A DNA stretch of 64,000 nt, taken from positions 28,594-92,593 of the forward strand of contig BQKZ01001082.1 of NCBI GenBank assembly GCA_036244855.1, read 5' to 3'. Shown piece after piece: positions 39,543 to 49,969 of the stretch (position 1 is the first letter of the stretch; every line of letters begins with the position of its first letter). The notes beneath the pieces are model-generated. The model saw only the letters and a list, made by a program, of their open reading frames with translations, did not search any database and was not told the origin of the DNA. The position numbers and the translations under genes are program-made. Origin of the DNA: Temnopleurus reevesii (taxonomy: Eukaryota; Echinodermata; Echinoidea; Temnopleuroida; Temnopleuridae).

Positions 39543-41449
39543 TTAAGCAGTTAGTGATCAAATCTCATGACTAATAGCTAGGGAAGTTGAGAAACTGATG
39601 GCAATAAATGTATCCTGATAGATAAAATGATACAAATCAAAATTTTTTTTGATTATGATCAATGAATGTATCAGGAGCATAATATATTTTTAATGTTTCA
39701 GGGAGTAATATTACTTTTCACATTGAATTACCAGTTTTAGACATTGAGGAAACTTTTCCAATTTTACTATACAGTTCTAAGTGAAAAAGTTGCTACACAA
39801 AATATGTTTTGTATAGCAATCCTGCTAAAATGCATAGCAAATTGCGATGCAATACCAGGAAAATTATTCCCTGTATTTGTTTCTTATTTTAGTATCACAC
39901 ATGTATAAGAACTGTAATATTATATATCCACATATTTGGTAATCATGGGGGGGGGGGGGAATGACACTTGTGTCCATCAAAATTACAATTTATATTCAAT
40001 TAAAAAATCCTGAACCGGAATCAAATTCTACATTCCAGACTGTTTAATCAACTTATCAGGCAAAGATACATTCATGTAGATATTTCTCCACTTAAATAGT
40101 TAAAACTGAAATATGGAAAGCCATATAAAATCAAGATGATGTAGCAAGTCATCATTCAGGGATAAATAGAATGTGACTGTTGTTGACAAGCTTGGTAGCT
40201 ATTTAAGCCTGGATGGAGGAGCGGAGTGAATAGGATCTTTCACCTCGCAATTTAACCTCATCCTCATTGGCTCCTAATTATCACAAGCACAATTAAACAG
40301 TTCATCCTAGTACAGTGTATTAAAGTGAGGGAGTCTATTCATAGGACAAGTCACAAGTTCAAAGGGGCTCTTCCTTCCTAATTCTCCGTACTGTGAAGTG
40401 TCCGGTTCTGACCACTTAAAAATTCTTGGAATTACGGATGTCTGCTAGGGAGAGTACATGTTTTGGGAGAAGAGGGTTAATGAACTAATCTATCTAAATT
40501 AATCATTTTTTTAGTAAATACAATATTTGCAACCAAATGTTGAATATGGTTTGTATCAGGCTATCAACCATATTGACCGTGTTTTTATGAAGTGATAGGA
40601 GCCAGAGGGTCTGTTACACAAAATGAGTAACAAATCTATTGAAAAGTGTCCTTCTAAAGAATTAACACGCTTTTTATCTTGAATGCCCGTTGAATTGGCC
40701 CTATGTCGGGATTTATTTGTCTTTGTACAACAATACCATTTGGCTCCTGTCACTTTGTGAAAACAGGGACGATATTAAGATTTTGATGAATTTTATGCTG
40801 ATTAGTACTCAATGAAAAAGCGCTACAGTTTCAACAGAATAAAGTCTCTAATCTATCCAATAGCAAAGATTTGTAAGTTTCCTCCACTGATCATAGAATA
40901 TATTCCCTTGAAGATTTTGAGGTATCAAAGAGCAGCAAAAACGCTTGTTGCTGCTTACCATTAATTTGTTACTAAGTATTACCAAAGACTTCCCTAATCA
41001 GACAAAATGAAAATAAATAGCTATTTAATCTGACATGAAGCTGCATATTAAAGAGTCTAATAACATTTTGTCTGTTATTAAGGCTGACGAGACGACATAC
41101 TGAGGCATCCTGTCCTTGTTTAAGAATCAATTATCCCCTCCGACTCCAGTCATATATCATCTGATTGCTCTCTCAACTTCACTTCATCTCTTTCATTAAT
41201 TTTTTTTCCTTCAAACACTGGTATCTAGACACTATGATCTCCTCCCGCCGATGCTCTTGTTATCCTCAATTCCTGTCTGGGTGAATTTGTCTTACCCCAT
41301 CAAGATCCTTGAATCTGCCTAACAGATATTTCCCCTGCACTGTCTTTGCTGCTTTTCCTCTCAAAAGGTCAATATTTGGGGACTGGTAGATGTGATTTTC
41401 TTGAAAGTTTGCTCTCTTGTTTAATAATGGTATGGAATCATGCCTTGTA
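39543..41449. repeat. 1907-bp direct duplication, copy 2
   Basis: Begins one base after the n and mirrors 37635-39541 to the last base, then continues into unique sequence TCAGTCTTTCTGTCC. This arrangement fits two contigs that overlap but were joined end to end. Contains the inverted-repeat element copy at 40569-40777. Confidence 0.95.
40569..40777. mobile_element. MITE-like element (GAAGTGATAGGAGCCA ends), copy 2
   Basis: The counterpart of 38662-38868 inside the second copy of the 1907-bp block; it differs by single bases only. Confidence 0.65.
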
Positions 41450-41485
41450 TCAGTCTTTCTGTCCATATTCCTGCTTCATTTATCG

Positions 41486-41700
41486 TTTTTTTTTTACCCT
41501 CTTACCCCCCCCCCCCCCCTCCTCTCTCTCTTATTCTATCTCTCTCTCCTCCCCTCCTCTTATTTCCATCCCCTCTCCCCTCTCCTTCTCTCTCTCTTTC
41601 CTGTCACTCAATTTCTTTCAGAATAATAATAATAATAATAATAATAGGGGTACTTTTAATGCGCCAGATTCCACATGAATAATGTGCTCAAGACGGAATC
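41486..41700. repeat. Pyrimidine tract, (AAT)n and SINE tail fragment
   Basis: Poly-T/C from 41486 to about 41620 including a C run, then (AAT)n at 41622-41646. A short GCGCCAGATTCCAC...GTGCTCAAGACG segment resembling the SINE tail follows. Open frames here are compositional. Confidence 0.75.
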
Positions 41701-41719
41701 ACATCCGTCCACTTGAATT

Positions 41720-42500
41720 CAAAGCAAGTCAGACCCTTGGAACAATACAGAGAGAAAGATGTGTGTACATCATCAAATTATATGCTCAATGCTCTTCACA
41801 AAACCTCTTACTCTCTCTTCTGCCTCTTTTGAAATCTATTGTATTCAAATTCAAATAAGCAAGCCAATTCCTTGCTCTAATGGAGAGACCAAGATGGAAA
41901 GATGTCCCGTCAGTATATCCCCAAATTGGATAGAATCTCATCACACCTTTTCCACTTCATTAAATCACTAGAATATTCATGTAATAATACATGCAACAAA
42001 ATCCTTTAAATTTTCAACCCCATTCCCTCTCCATCTCCCACCCCTTTTTTGCCTTCTTGAGAACTCACACACTCACATCACGCACTAGCATTCAAAGCAA
42101 GTCATACCCTTGCCATAATGGAGAAACTAAGATGGAACAGCATCATATTAATACATCATCAAATTAGATACACTGCAGAATCATACCTTTTATACCGTAC
42201 TTCATAAAATCACTAAAAGTAACTATAAACAATCACCAAATAAACCTACCAATATAAAACAAAATCCACCTCCTCTCTCTTTCTTACTACATCTCCCCTA
42301 GTCACATCCATACAATTGCATTCAAAGCGAGCCAGACCCTTCCCATAATGGAGACACTTGTGTGGAAAGATATCCTGTCGATCAAATTGGGTAGAATGAG
42401 TGTTGAAGGGATTGGGGGAATAAGACTTTAAAAAAAAGAAGCATTGATATGTAATGTAATCCCTGCTATAATGGAGACTCTGGGATGGAATTTCCAATGT
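41720..42500. repeat. Diverged tandem array, unit marked by CATAATGGAGA
   Basis: The motif (C/T)TAATGGAGA...GATGGAA recurs near 41877, 42114, 42344 and 42467. It usually follows CAAAGC(A/G)AG(T/C)CAGACCCTT and precedes ATCAAATT and an AAATCACTA stretch. Spacing is roughly 120-240 bp. At least three full but diverged units are visible. Confidence 0.65.
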
Positions 42501-43072
42501 CTTTGGGTAATCAAATTTAAAAAAGTATTGCTTCTATTTCAAACATACTTACAAAAAAATAGGTACCTTACATACAAATTAAGGCATAACCAATCATCTG
42601 TTTGATGACAGAATAATGATACTTTTTATACAAGCCTAATATGCATTGGAAATTATTATTCTCATTTTCTGTTCTGCATAATTTGTTCATATTATATCAA
42701 TACTTCCGAGCTAATTCAGAGATGAAAATTTAATCTGCTCCACTAGTGCTGTACACAGTTGCATGTGTGTGATAATTATCTGTCTTTCTCACACCCCTAT
42801 TAGGAAAGAGTGGTGAAATATATTTATGATATAATAAAACTGCATATTCCATCATAGCACATAGTCCAGATAGAGCATAACACAAGCATTTAATATTGAG
42901 GAGAGGAAGCTCATTTTTAGTCACCATCCTTGAAAGGACCTTATCATGTCGGTCCAATAAAAGAAGGGACGTTAGGATATTGATCGTTTTTAGAACGATG
43001 AAAATTACCCTTTTTCCTTGTAATAAAGGAGAGACCTGCATGAAACTTTTTTTTCATAAATAGATATACTAT

Positions 43073-43266
43073 GTTCATATCGTCCATGTTTTCACAAAGT
43101 GATGGCAGCCAGATGGTACAGTTACACGAGATGAGTTACAAATCCATTGAAATGTGTCCTTCTATAGAATTAACACGTTGCTCAATAGGATGTCCCGATT
43201 TATTTGTCTTTATTCAACAATGCCCTTTGGCTCCCGTTACTTCGTGAAAATACGGAAGGTATGAAC
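43073..43266. mobile_element. MITE-like element (GAAGTGATAGGAGCCA ends), independent copy
   Basis: GTTCATATCGTCCATGTTTT at the left and a right end with TGGCTCCCGTTACTTCGTG and GGTATGAAC form imperfect terminal inverted repeats. The interior shares ATGAGTTACAAATCCATTGA and GAATTAACACG with the copy at 38662. Diverged enough to be a separate insertion. Confidence 0.7.
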
Positions 43267-43318
43267 AACTTTCTTGGTAGTCTCACATTTTAGGATAGTT
43301 TGAACCCGACAGCAAGGG

Positions 43319-43440
43319 CACTCCAGTGGTCTAGTGATTATGACTCTGGTCTCATTACATGAATTTTGAATTCCGTCTTGATGCTGTGTGATCTTTTTCA
43401 CAGCAACTGGGCATTAAATTACACATCATGATCATTTGTT
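43319..43440 (+). repeat. tRNA-like SINE head, plus strand
   Basis: CCAGTGGTCTAGTGATTATG resembles an A-box region and, about 45 bases on, TTTTGAATTCC a decayed B-box. The following 60 bases have no gene. Different from the SINE at 1041. Confidence 0.4.
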
Positions 43441-43915
43441 ACCCCTTTATGAGCCGTTGAGGAGAAAATGAATAATTGTGCATCAATTTCTCATGTGGTA
43501 CATGTATGCATCAACCGAAACAAATACCCCACTCATTGTCATCAATCGCAGTATGTTCATCATGATGTGTTGAATGACATCGTACATTCATCACTGATCA
43601 TTTGATCAGCGCTAATTGTTCCAATTACTGAACGCTCACATTAGTATGACATTTTGATCTTCCCAAAACCACAGCATGATATCATGATGTAAAGAGCATT
43701 ATCTATAATTCATAAAAGAATCAACAGATTTCCACTGAACTTGGATTCATCTCTTTGACATTTTGTGGTTTTGCAATTCTGTGCTTTTTCCATGAATACA
43801 TTGCAAGGCTATAGTAAACATTTCACATTTAACATGATCAATAGATGATGCTGAGCATGAATCTGATATAGATACATTCTCTTTTCTTTTTTACTCAAAG
43901 GTTAAAGTATATGTT

Positions 43916-43957
43916 CCCCCCCCCCAAAAAAAAAAAAAAAAATAATAATAAATAAAT
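43916..43957. repeat. Poly-C / poly-A / (AAT) low-complexity run
   Basis: C10, then a long A run, then AATAATAATAAATAAATAAT. Simple sequence only. Confidence 0.95.
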
Positions 43958-45249
43958 AATAATTCTACCAATACAATTCATGAAAAGAACTATTACAAAC
44001 ATCCAAGGGTTTAAAAAAAAGTTGTTTCGGTAGAAAAATATTTGTAGGAGAAAAATCTGACAGACAAATACATTTTAAAAAAGTCAGAATGTACTCAGAA
44101 ATGAATAACATTAAGTGATAAAAAAATCTAAACGTTTCTTTAAAACGTCAATTGAATTAATGCTCACAATTGGCATCTCTATCGAATTGTGTGCATCACT
44201 CCAAACCAAATATTATTAAGAGTCAGAAACCAAGGATTTCCGGGGACTCAATAAATTACATCAATCATTATAGCGCTCCAAAGATAAGAGCATCAAGGTC
44301 AACAAACGTAATAATCCAATTATAAAGGGTGGATCAATATCAGACTTTCACTGGATATTCAACACTATCAATGGGTAATCAATTCTCACATAAGAAATTA
44401 AGATGATTGTAAATAGAATTTCAAACAAACACTGCTTTTAAATGTAAACTCTGATTGAGTTTGAGTGATAAACAATACGTACCATGGCAACGAGGATTTG
44501 GATGTCTTTCATAAAGTTACTTTGGAAAAAAATTACATTTCATATAATAGTTCACTCAAAGTTTTAAAATACTCTGTCCCAACACACCACATACACAAAC
44601 ACAAACGCACACTCTCCTTTCTTTCTTTTTTCCTCTCTCTCTCCCATTTCGTTTATGACTCACTTCCCTTGAATTTAACAAACAAATTATTTTCTCAAAT
44701 AGATTTATGATTGGACTTACAAATTTGCCAATTTCTTGTTCATATCAAGCACAAATGATGGCTCAAAGCTGTATAATACAACACTTAACAATTTTTGCCA
44801 TTTTAAGCGAATGATAATTCCATATAGAATCTTACCTTCTGAAATACACACATCATCACAAGCTACTAATGTGATATTTTGAGAGAAAATACTTAAAAGT
44901 GATTTTAAGCCCTTATAAGCTGACGAACAGCTGCCGGAAAGGTCATATAATTCCCTCCATCTAAGTAAAACGTATTTTGGTATATGCTCCACCTACACAA
45001 TTTAATAAAGTCTTGACCACATCACTGTTCGCTTTTGAATGCAAAATAGTAACACATGGTTAATGATACCGCATTATAATATGGATAATATTCCTAAAGC
45101 TGTTTCTTTCTTCTTCCTGTGTTGTATACTTCTGGCTTGTAAAGGCATGATCAAATGAATATTATTGATTACAAAATATATTTCTTTTAATGTTTCATTC
45201 AATGTTTGTTCAATCAACAAATGTTTGTTTCTCTTTTTTCGACTTCCAG

Positions 45250-45394
45250 AAACTTGGAGACTTGAGGTAGAACTGACAAGAACCTGTGCCTAAACAGCTT
45301 GATGTATCTACAGACTGATCACAAGAAGTGTACGAAGGACCAGCAGGACATTACTCCATGAGGATTCACCACTGATGATCACAGCGAAGACACC
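45250..45394 (+). promoter_or_regulatory. 5' UTR of the LRR gene with three upstream ORFs
   Basis: The exon is predicted to start at 45250 after a pyrimidine-rich acceptor (CTCTTTTTTCGACTTCCAG). Three upstream ATGs open short frames before the main start. One runs 45302-45361 (19 codons, then TGA) and one 45358-45375 (five codons, then TGA). The third runs 45375-45398 (seven codons), and its TGA overlaps the main ATG as ATGA. Stop-start overlap and serial uORFs usually lower translation or make it depend on reinitiation; that effect here is inference. Confidence 0.6.
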
Positions 45395-48300
45395 ATGAAC
45401 CGGATTAATCTACTGCTTTCAGCCAGCATCCTTGCAAGCATTCTTAGCTCAGTTCTAGGCCAGGGCTGGACGACAACATGCCCAAAGGGATGTCGCTGCA
45501 CCTTGGATCGCAGTCCACAACAGACATACAGCCTCGGACCAGGAGCATACAAACAGGTGGACTGTCGCTATGGCAACCTGTTTAACATACCACCAAACCT
45601 TCCAACAGACACTCAAGTCTTACTCCTTTCAAACAATTTCATCAACACCATCACTAACCTGGAGCTGGAGCAGGTCCCTAACTTGAAAAAGCTGGACCTG
45701 TCGCACAATTACATCACAGACATTGCACCAGACACATTCAAATTCAATTATGACTTGAGGTTGTTGAATCTGGGTTGGAACCAGATAGTTAGCATAGCAA
45801 ACACTGCATTTGATGGATTGAGCAATCTCTCAAGACTATTGCTGTCATCTAACCAGCTGGTTGATGTACCTGCAGCTATTCAGAACTTGGTTTCATTAAT
45901 ACTATTGGAGCTCTCACGAAATCAGATTGTGAGTGTAAATCAGAACTCCTTTGCAGGACTTGGACAGCTGCAATTCTTGAACTTGCGGAGTAACCAACTG
46001 GAATCGATTGCTCCGCTCACTTTCAATGATTTAAGGTCGCTGGTGAATCTACATTTAACAGCAAACAAATTGAAGCTGTTGCCGCCAACTGTGTTTCGGA
46101 ACTTGAACAACTTGGCCGATATCTCAGTTGGGATGAATGACCTTGAGCAGATTCCAGCAAATATCTTTCAGGGATTGAGGTCCATCAGACACATTGATCT
46201 TCACAATAATAAGTTGACTCACCTGCCACCAACTCTCTTCCAAGGAAACTCAGCCCTTCAGGAGATTGACCTCAATGGCAACAATATCTTCAGAGTCCCA
46301 GCAACACTATTCAGAGGACTTCAGAACCTCCGCTCATTTGAATTCTCAGGTAACGACCTTCTTGAACCCCTACCTGCAAACCTCTTTTATGGCCTAAGAT
46401 CTCTTGAAAGTGTCGACTTCCACTTGGTGCAATATGTTCCACCAGCTATGTTTGCATACGTACCCCAGCTCACCACTTTGGAAATAACAGAGAGTGATAT
46501 GCCGATCCTGTCAGATCGAATGTTTCAAAACTTGCCAAATCTGCAGACTCTGATTTTGAGAGACAATGGCATTGGGATAATCCCTCCAGGAACCCTAAAT
46601 AGATTGCCAAGTTTAAGAACCCTGGATCTATCAGCAAATGCCTTGACAGCCCTGAATGAAACAACATTTGGTGGGATGTATTACTTGAGGGAACTGTTAC
46701 TGCAAGATAACCTCATTACTTCCGTCTCACATGGAGCTTTCAGTAGTATGACCCAGCTTCAGACCCTAAGACTTGATATCAACTTTTTACGAGAGTTGAG
46801 AGCCGATGCAATGCCACATAATGCTGCTATCCAGACCCTGCAGCTGGCTGAAAATCCTCTGGAGCGTGTTGATGGTGCAATGTTCACAAGACTTCCTCAA
46901 CTATCTCATTTGACACTTGACAGCAGAAGATTAATTTGTGACTGTCATATGTCAGAATTTGCCAGGTGGATGCAGAGAAATAAGAATAAGATAGGTACAG
47001 CAACTGAACTTGTATGTGCAACCCCTTCTGGCTACAGAAATAGACCGCTCATGAATCTCGCTGCAAATCCCAGAAATCCATTCCGCTGTGCATACCCAGC
47101 TATTACCACGGTGCCAAGGAGGCAGCAGAAATCAGTGTCCATTGGGGCTACATTTACTCTTCCTTGCGCACTGAGTCCACGAGCAGCTGGAAGGACAAGA
47201 TGGCAGCTTCCCAATCGTCCTGGACTCTCTGTGCCGTCTTACCGACGAGAAGCAACCTATGACCCTGTAGGCCATTTGAAGGTCAATGCTGATGGGTCCC
47301 TTGTGGTATACAATGCAAGTGTGGAGGACAGTGGACTGTATCATTGTAACACAAGGAATTCTATAGGCTCAGACAACATTACATACACAATAGCTGTTCT
47401 TTCACCGAACGCTCCTACAGCACCAGGCATTCTACCGAAAATACCACCTGTAGAGTCAACGGCCCAAGGCAATACTACCTTCCTTATTCCTAAGCCCCAT
47501 CAACCAACCCGTGGCATGCCTCCTACAAGAAGAACATACGTAGGACCAGCTCAAGCTACAATGGTACCAAGGACGAACAATACTAGATTTGGGGTAACGG
47601 CCAGAGCAGTTCAGCCTGGTCAAGGAGCAGCGAAGACAACCCTTCACCCAGTCGCCAATAACCCTAAATCTGGTGAGCCCAAGATGGCAGATAGAACATT
47701 GGTGCCAACATTTGCCTCTTGGACAACAAGGGTTCCAGGGCAGAAGATTCCTTGGGGAACAGCAATGCCTCCGATATTTGGGGGTTCTACAGATACACCG
47801 CTTGGAACTGTTGTGCCCAACCTGAAGTGCATTCCCAATCCATGCAAGAACGGCGGTACATGTAACATGGTACCAAACCAGAACCGTGATTCGGCAAGCG
47901 AAAACGTAAGCTCTGAAAAATCACTTTATGCTGCGTTCAACAAAGCATTTCAGTCACGGAAGCCAAGATCAGCGCAGACAGCGATGACCAAAGCATTAGC
48001 TCCAAGCAACCAGGTTCGCTGCACATGCCCTAAACAGTATGGCGGTGCCTTGTGCCAGATCCCTAAGCCAAAGAACCCGTCAAAGGTAGCAGTGGTAGAG
48101 TCCACCAATGATCTCATCACTCTGAGCTGGTCACAAGTTGCCAAGGGCAATGTTGCTGGTTACCGAGTCTTCTATAGCCTTGTTGGAGATCGGACCGTTG
48201 TGAAGAGCATTCCAATACATCCAGATGTTAACCTCTACTCCATGAGCAAGCTAAAAAAGGATTCCACATATCGTATTTGCGTGATCGCTTTCAATCGAGG

Positions 48301-48787
48301 AGGGGAGAGTTCTATCGGGGAGGAAAACTGTATCTGGGCTGAGACAGTAACACAAAACAGGAGCACAAACCCTATATTCAGCACCCAGTTCATTGCTATC
48401 GCTGCTGCTATTGTCGCTCTGTTTGCTATTGTTCTGTTCAGTGCGTACTGTTATCTACGGTCAAAGAAAAAGCAAGACAGCTATGATGAAGCAGTTGTTG
48501 TACCACGACAAACACAGAGACCTGCATCGGCTGCGGCAGAGGTGTTTAGAAGAAGTCTTAGGAGGCCGATGGCTTCGTATTATTCCAACATGGATGATTT
48601 AATGCTCATAGACATGAACCAACAAACAAATAGACAAATGTACATGAATCCATTTGATGCAAGGCATTCAGCCATGCTTCAAGATATGGAGTCTCGGAGA
48701 CCAACGCAGAGTCAGCCGAATCCAAAAATATTTACAAAACCAAATCAGAGACGAACTCTTCGTATACAAGAAGACACTGTGTTATGA
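45395..48787 (+). CDS. LRR-Ig-EGF-FN3 transmembrane protein, vasorin-like
   Basis: A single uninterrupted 1130-residue frame. Domains in order: signal peptide 1-22; LRR N-cap with Cys29, 33, 35 and 57; 18-19 LRRs of mostly 24 residues (73-514), one short and degenerate; LRR C-cap (Cys515, Cys517 to Cys565); Ig domain with Cys591 and DSGLYHC ending at Cys651; Pro/Thr-rich stalk 670-811; EGF-like domain 812-887 with six cysteines and a 52-residue third loop; FN3 domain about 893-985; transmembrane helix 999-1021; tail of about 109 residues with NPF at 1085-1087 and a C-terminal TVL fitting a class I PDZ ligand. Several N-glycosylation sequons are present. It is predicted to be a cell-surface receptor or adhesion protein. 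Vasorin has LRR, EGF and FN3 but no Ig and is about 670 residues, so orthology is unproven. The start has ACC before ATG and a good signal peptide right after. The gene is nested, antisense, in PUS7 intron 6. Confidence 0.95.
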   Translation: MNRINLLLSASILASILSSVLGQGWTTTCPKGCRCTLDRSPQQTYSLGPGAYKQVDCRYGNLFNIPPNLPTDTQVLLLSNNFINTITNLELEQVPNLKKLDLSHNYITDIAPDTFKFNYDLRLLNLGWNQIVSIANTAFDGLSNLSRLLLSSNQLVDVPAAIQNLVSLILLELSRNQIVSVNQNSFAGLGQLQFLNLRSNQLESIAPLTFNDLRSLVNLHLTANKLKLLPPTVFRNLNNLADISVGMNDLEQIPANIFQGLRSIRHIDLHNNKLTHLPPTLFQGNSALQEIDLNGNNIFRVPATLFRGLQNLRSFEFSGNDLLEPLPANLFYGLRSLESVDFHLVQYVPPAMFAYVPQLTTLEITESDMPILSDRMFQNLPNLQTLILRDNGIGIIPPGTLNRLPSLRTLDLSANALTALNETTFGGMYYLRELLLQDNLITSVSHGAFSSMTQLQTLRLDINFLRELRADAMPHNAAIQTLQLAENPLERVDGAMFTRLPQLSHLTLDSRRLICDCHMSEFARWMQRNKNKIGTATELVCATPSGYRNRPLMNLAANPRNPFRCAYPAITTVPRRQQKSVSIGATFTLPCALSPRAAGRTRWQLPNRPGLSVPSYRREATYDPVGHLKVNADGSLVVYNASVEDSGLYHCNTRNSIGSDNITYTIAVLSPNAPTAPGILPKIPPVESTAQGNTTFLIPKPHQPTRGMPPTRRTYVGPAQATMVPRTNNTRFGVTARAVQPGQGAAKTTLHPVANNPKSGEPKMADRTLVPTFASWTTRVPGQKIPWGTAMPPIFGGSTDTPLGTVVPNLKCIPNPCKNGGTCNMVPNQNRDSASENVSSEKSLYAAFNKAFQSRKPRSAQTAMTKALAPSNQVRCTCPKQYGGALCQIPKPKNPSKVAVVESTNDLITLSWSQVAKGNVAGYRVFYSLVGDRTVVKSIPIHPDVNLYSMSKLKKDSTYRICVIAFNRGGESSIGEENCIWAETVTQNRSTNPIFSTQFIAIAAAIVALFAIVLFSAYCYLRSKKKQDSYDEAVVVPRQTQRPASAAAEVFRRSLRRPMASYYSNMDDLMLIDMNQQTNRQMYMNPFDARHSAMLQDMESRRPTQSQPNPKIFTKPNQRRTLRIQEDTVL

Positions 48788-48935
48788 TGAATAGATATTA
48801 CAGTCCTAAAAAACTTTTGATATATATGAACTTTGTTTTGTAATTTGCACTTTTATGAATATTGTTATGTGAATTCTAAATGTTTGTGTTTTGAATTCCA
48901 TTGTAAGGCCAATAAATAAATGTATACTCAATTTG
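48788..48935 (+). terminator. 3' UTR and polyadenylation signal of the LRR gene
   Basis: Two overlapping AATAAA hexamers at 48911-48920 follow the stop codon by about 125 bases; cleavage would be expected within about 10-30 bases. No further splice donor is evident, so the 3' UTR looks short and ends in the coding exon. Confidence 0.6.
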
Positions 48936-49675
48936 ATTTGAACAATGTTCAAACTGATTTCCTGCAAAGAATGGAAACCATACTATCACCAATTCCATCA
49001 TATTGGATGATACAAAATAAATCATAGTAATGTTTTGAAATCGATGAAACAATTAGTTTCCTTCTTACATGATACGAAGATCATCAATCTTGTCGCATAT
49101 GCACTATGATATGAATTGTCTAAAAGATTTGCTACATGTCAAACTTAATCAATATTACTTGTATGGCTCATTAAAATGCAATAACCAGCTCTGTGTCCAA
49201 ATTCTATGGAATATTTGATAATTATTTGAATTTATCATCATTATTTTAAAAAATGGGAGTTGATATTTATTGTTCAAATGATAATGTGAAATGTACTTGT
49301 AAGCAAATGAAGTAGAGTTCGTAAATTGCATTTTTTTTTATACAAACTGTGTGACAACCTCATTAACAATGAAAGGCCAAAAATCAATAAGTTGGACATC
49401 ACATTGGAGAAAAATATTTGCTCTAACAAACACCTATTGCTTCATATCAACCAACTTGATGATCTTAGAAATCTTCTAGCTTCAGTCTTTGTGTCCATCT
49501 CTTATATATGATTATTAAATATAAGGATTTGGGCTCAAATTTACGATAAAATTTCAAGCTTCTCTTAAAAAAGTCTCTCAAGAAAAAATAAGGTTAATTC
49601 ATAATACATTTAGAATAAAATCTTGAATAACTTTCATTCAAATCAAGAATTCTTAGTCTAAGGGTAACAGATATT

Positions 49676-49969
49676 TTAAAAATAATCATTGTTCATCCAA
49701 TCAAATGCAACAACAAGCAAGACCTGACACATGGTACACAGCCTTGGAGTTGGAGAGGGCTGCATAATGTCAAGTGTAATGAGTGCTGAACGTGATTGTG
49801 ATACGATGCCAACCATAGGACTCTTAAAATAACTTCCCTGACTCAACATCTGGTTGAGGTACACATCCTGCAGAGGGGATGAGTGACGACTGGCCTTAAC
49901 CGCAGTCTTCCTGGGGGTTTCTTCTCCCTTGTTCTTCCCCCTCTTGAACATTGCAGTCTTACTACCCAT
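49676..49969 (-). other. Unassigned 97-residue open frame
   Basis: Minus-strand ATG-to-stop frame about 0.9 kb past the LRR gene. The first ~45 residues look coding-like (basic MGSKTAMFKRGKNKGEETP, then SPLQDVYLNQMLSQGSYF), with G/C at many third positions. The second half looks like chance sequence. I recognise no family. It may be a retrocopy fragment, a noncoding accident or an isolated exon; it is not part of PUS7 by homology or phase. Confidence 0.2.

Larger units (their letters stand above)
28307..45249 (+). other. Putative 5' intron of the nested LRR gene
   Basis: Bounded by the donor GTAAGT at 28307 and the acceptor TTTTTTCGACTTCCAG at 45249, about 16.9 kb if the two ends belong together. 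Contents are the assembly-type duplication at 37635-41449, inverted-repeat elements, a diverged tandem array at 41720-42500 and low-complexity runs. Extra noncoding exons cannot be excluded. Confidence 0.4.

Noticed and set aside
41346..41682. Overlapping plus-strand frames rich in Pro, Leu and Ser
   Set aside because: They are translations of a poly-pyrimidine tract and (AAT)n in three frames.
44717..44992. 91-residue minus-strand frame with a GTAAGA-like donor inside
   Set aside because: No similarity to PUS7 or any domain, and exons 6 and 7 already join in phase without it.
46470..48150. Several 60-75-residue minus-strand frames and one plus-frame shadow within the LRR coding exon
   Set aside because: They overlap a long, domain-rich coding frame and carry no recognisable features.
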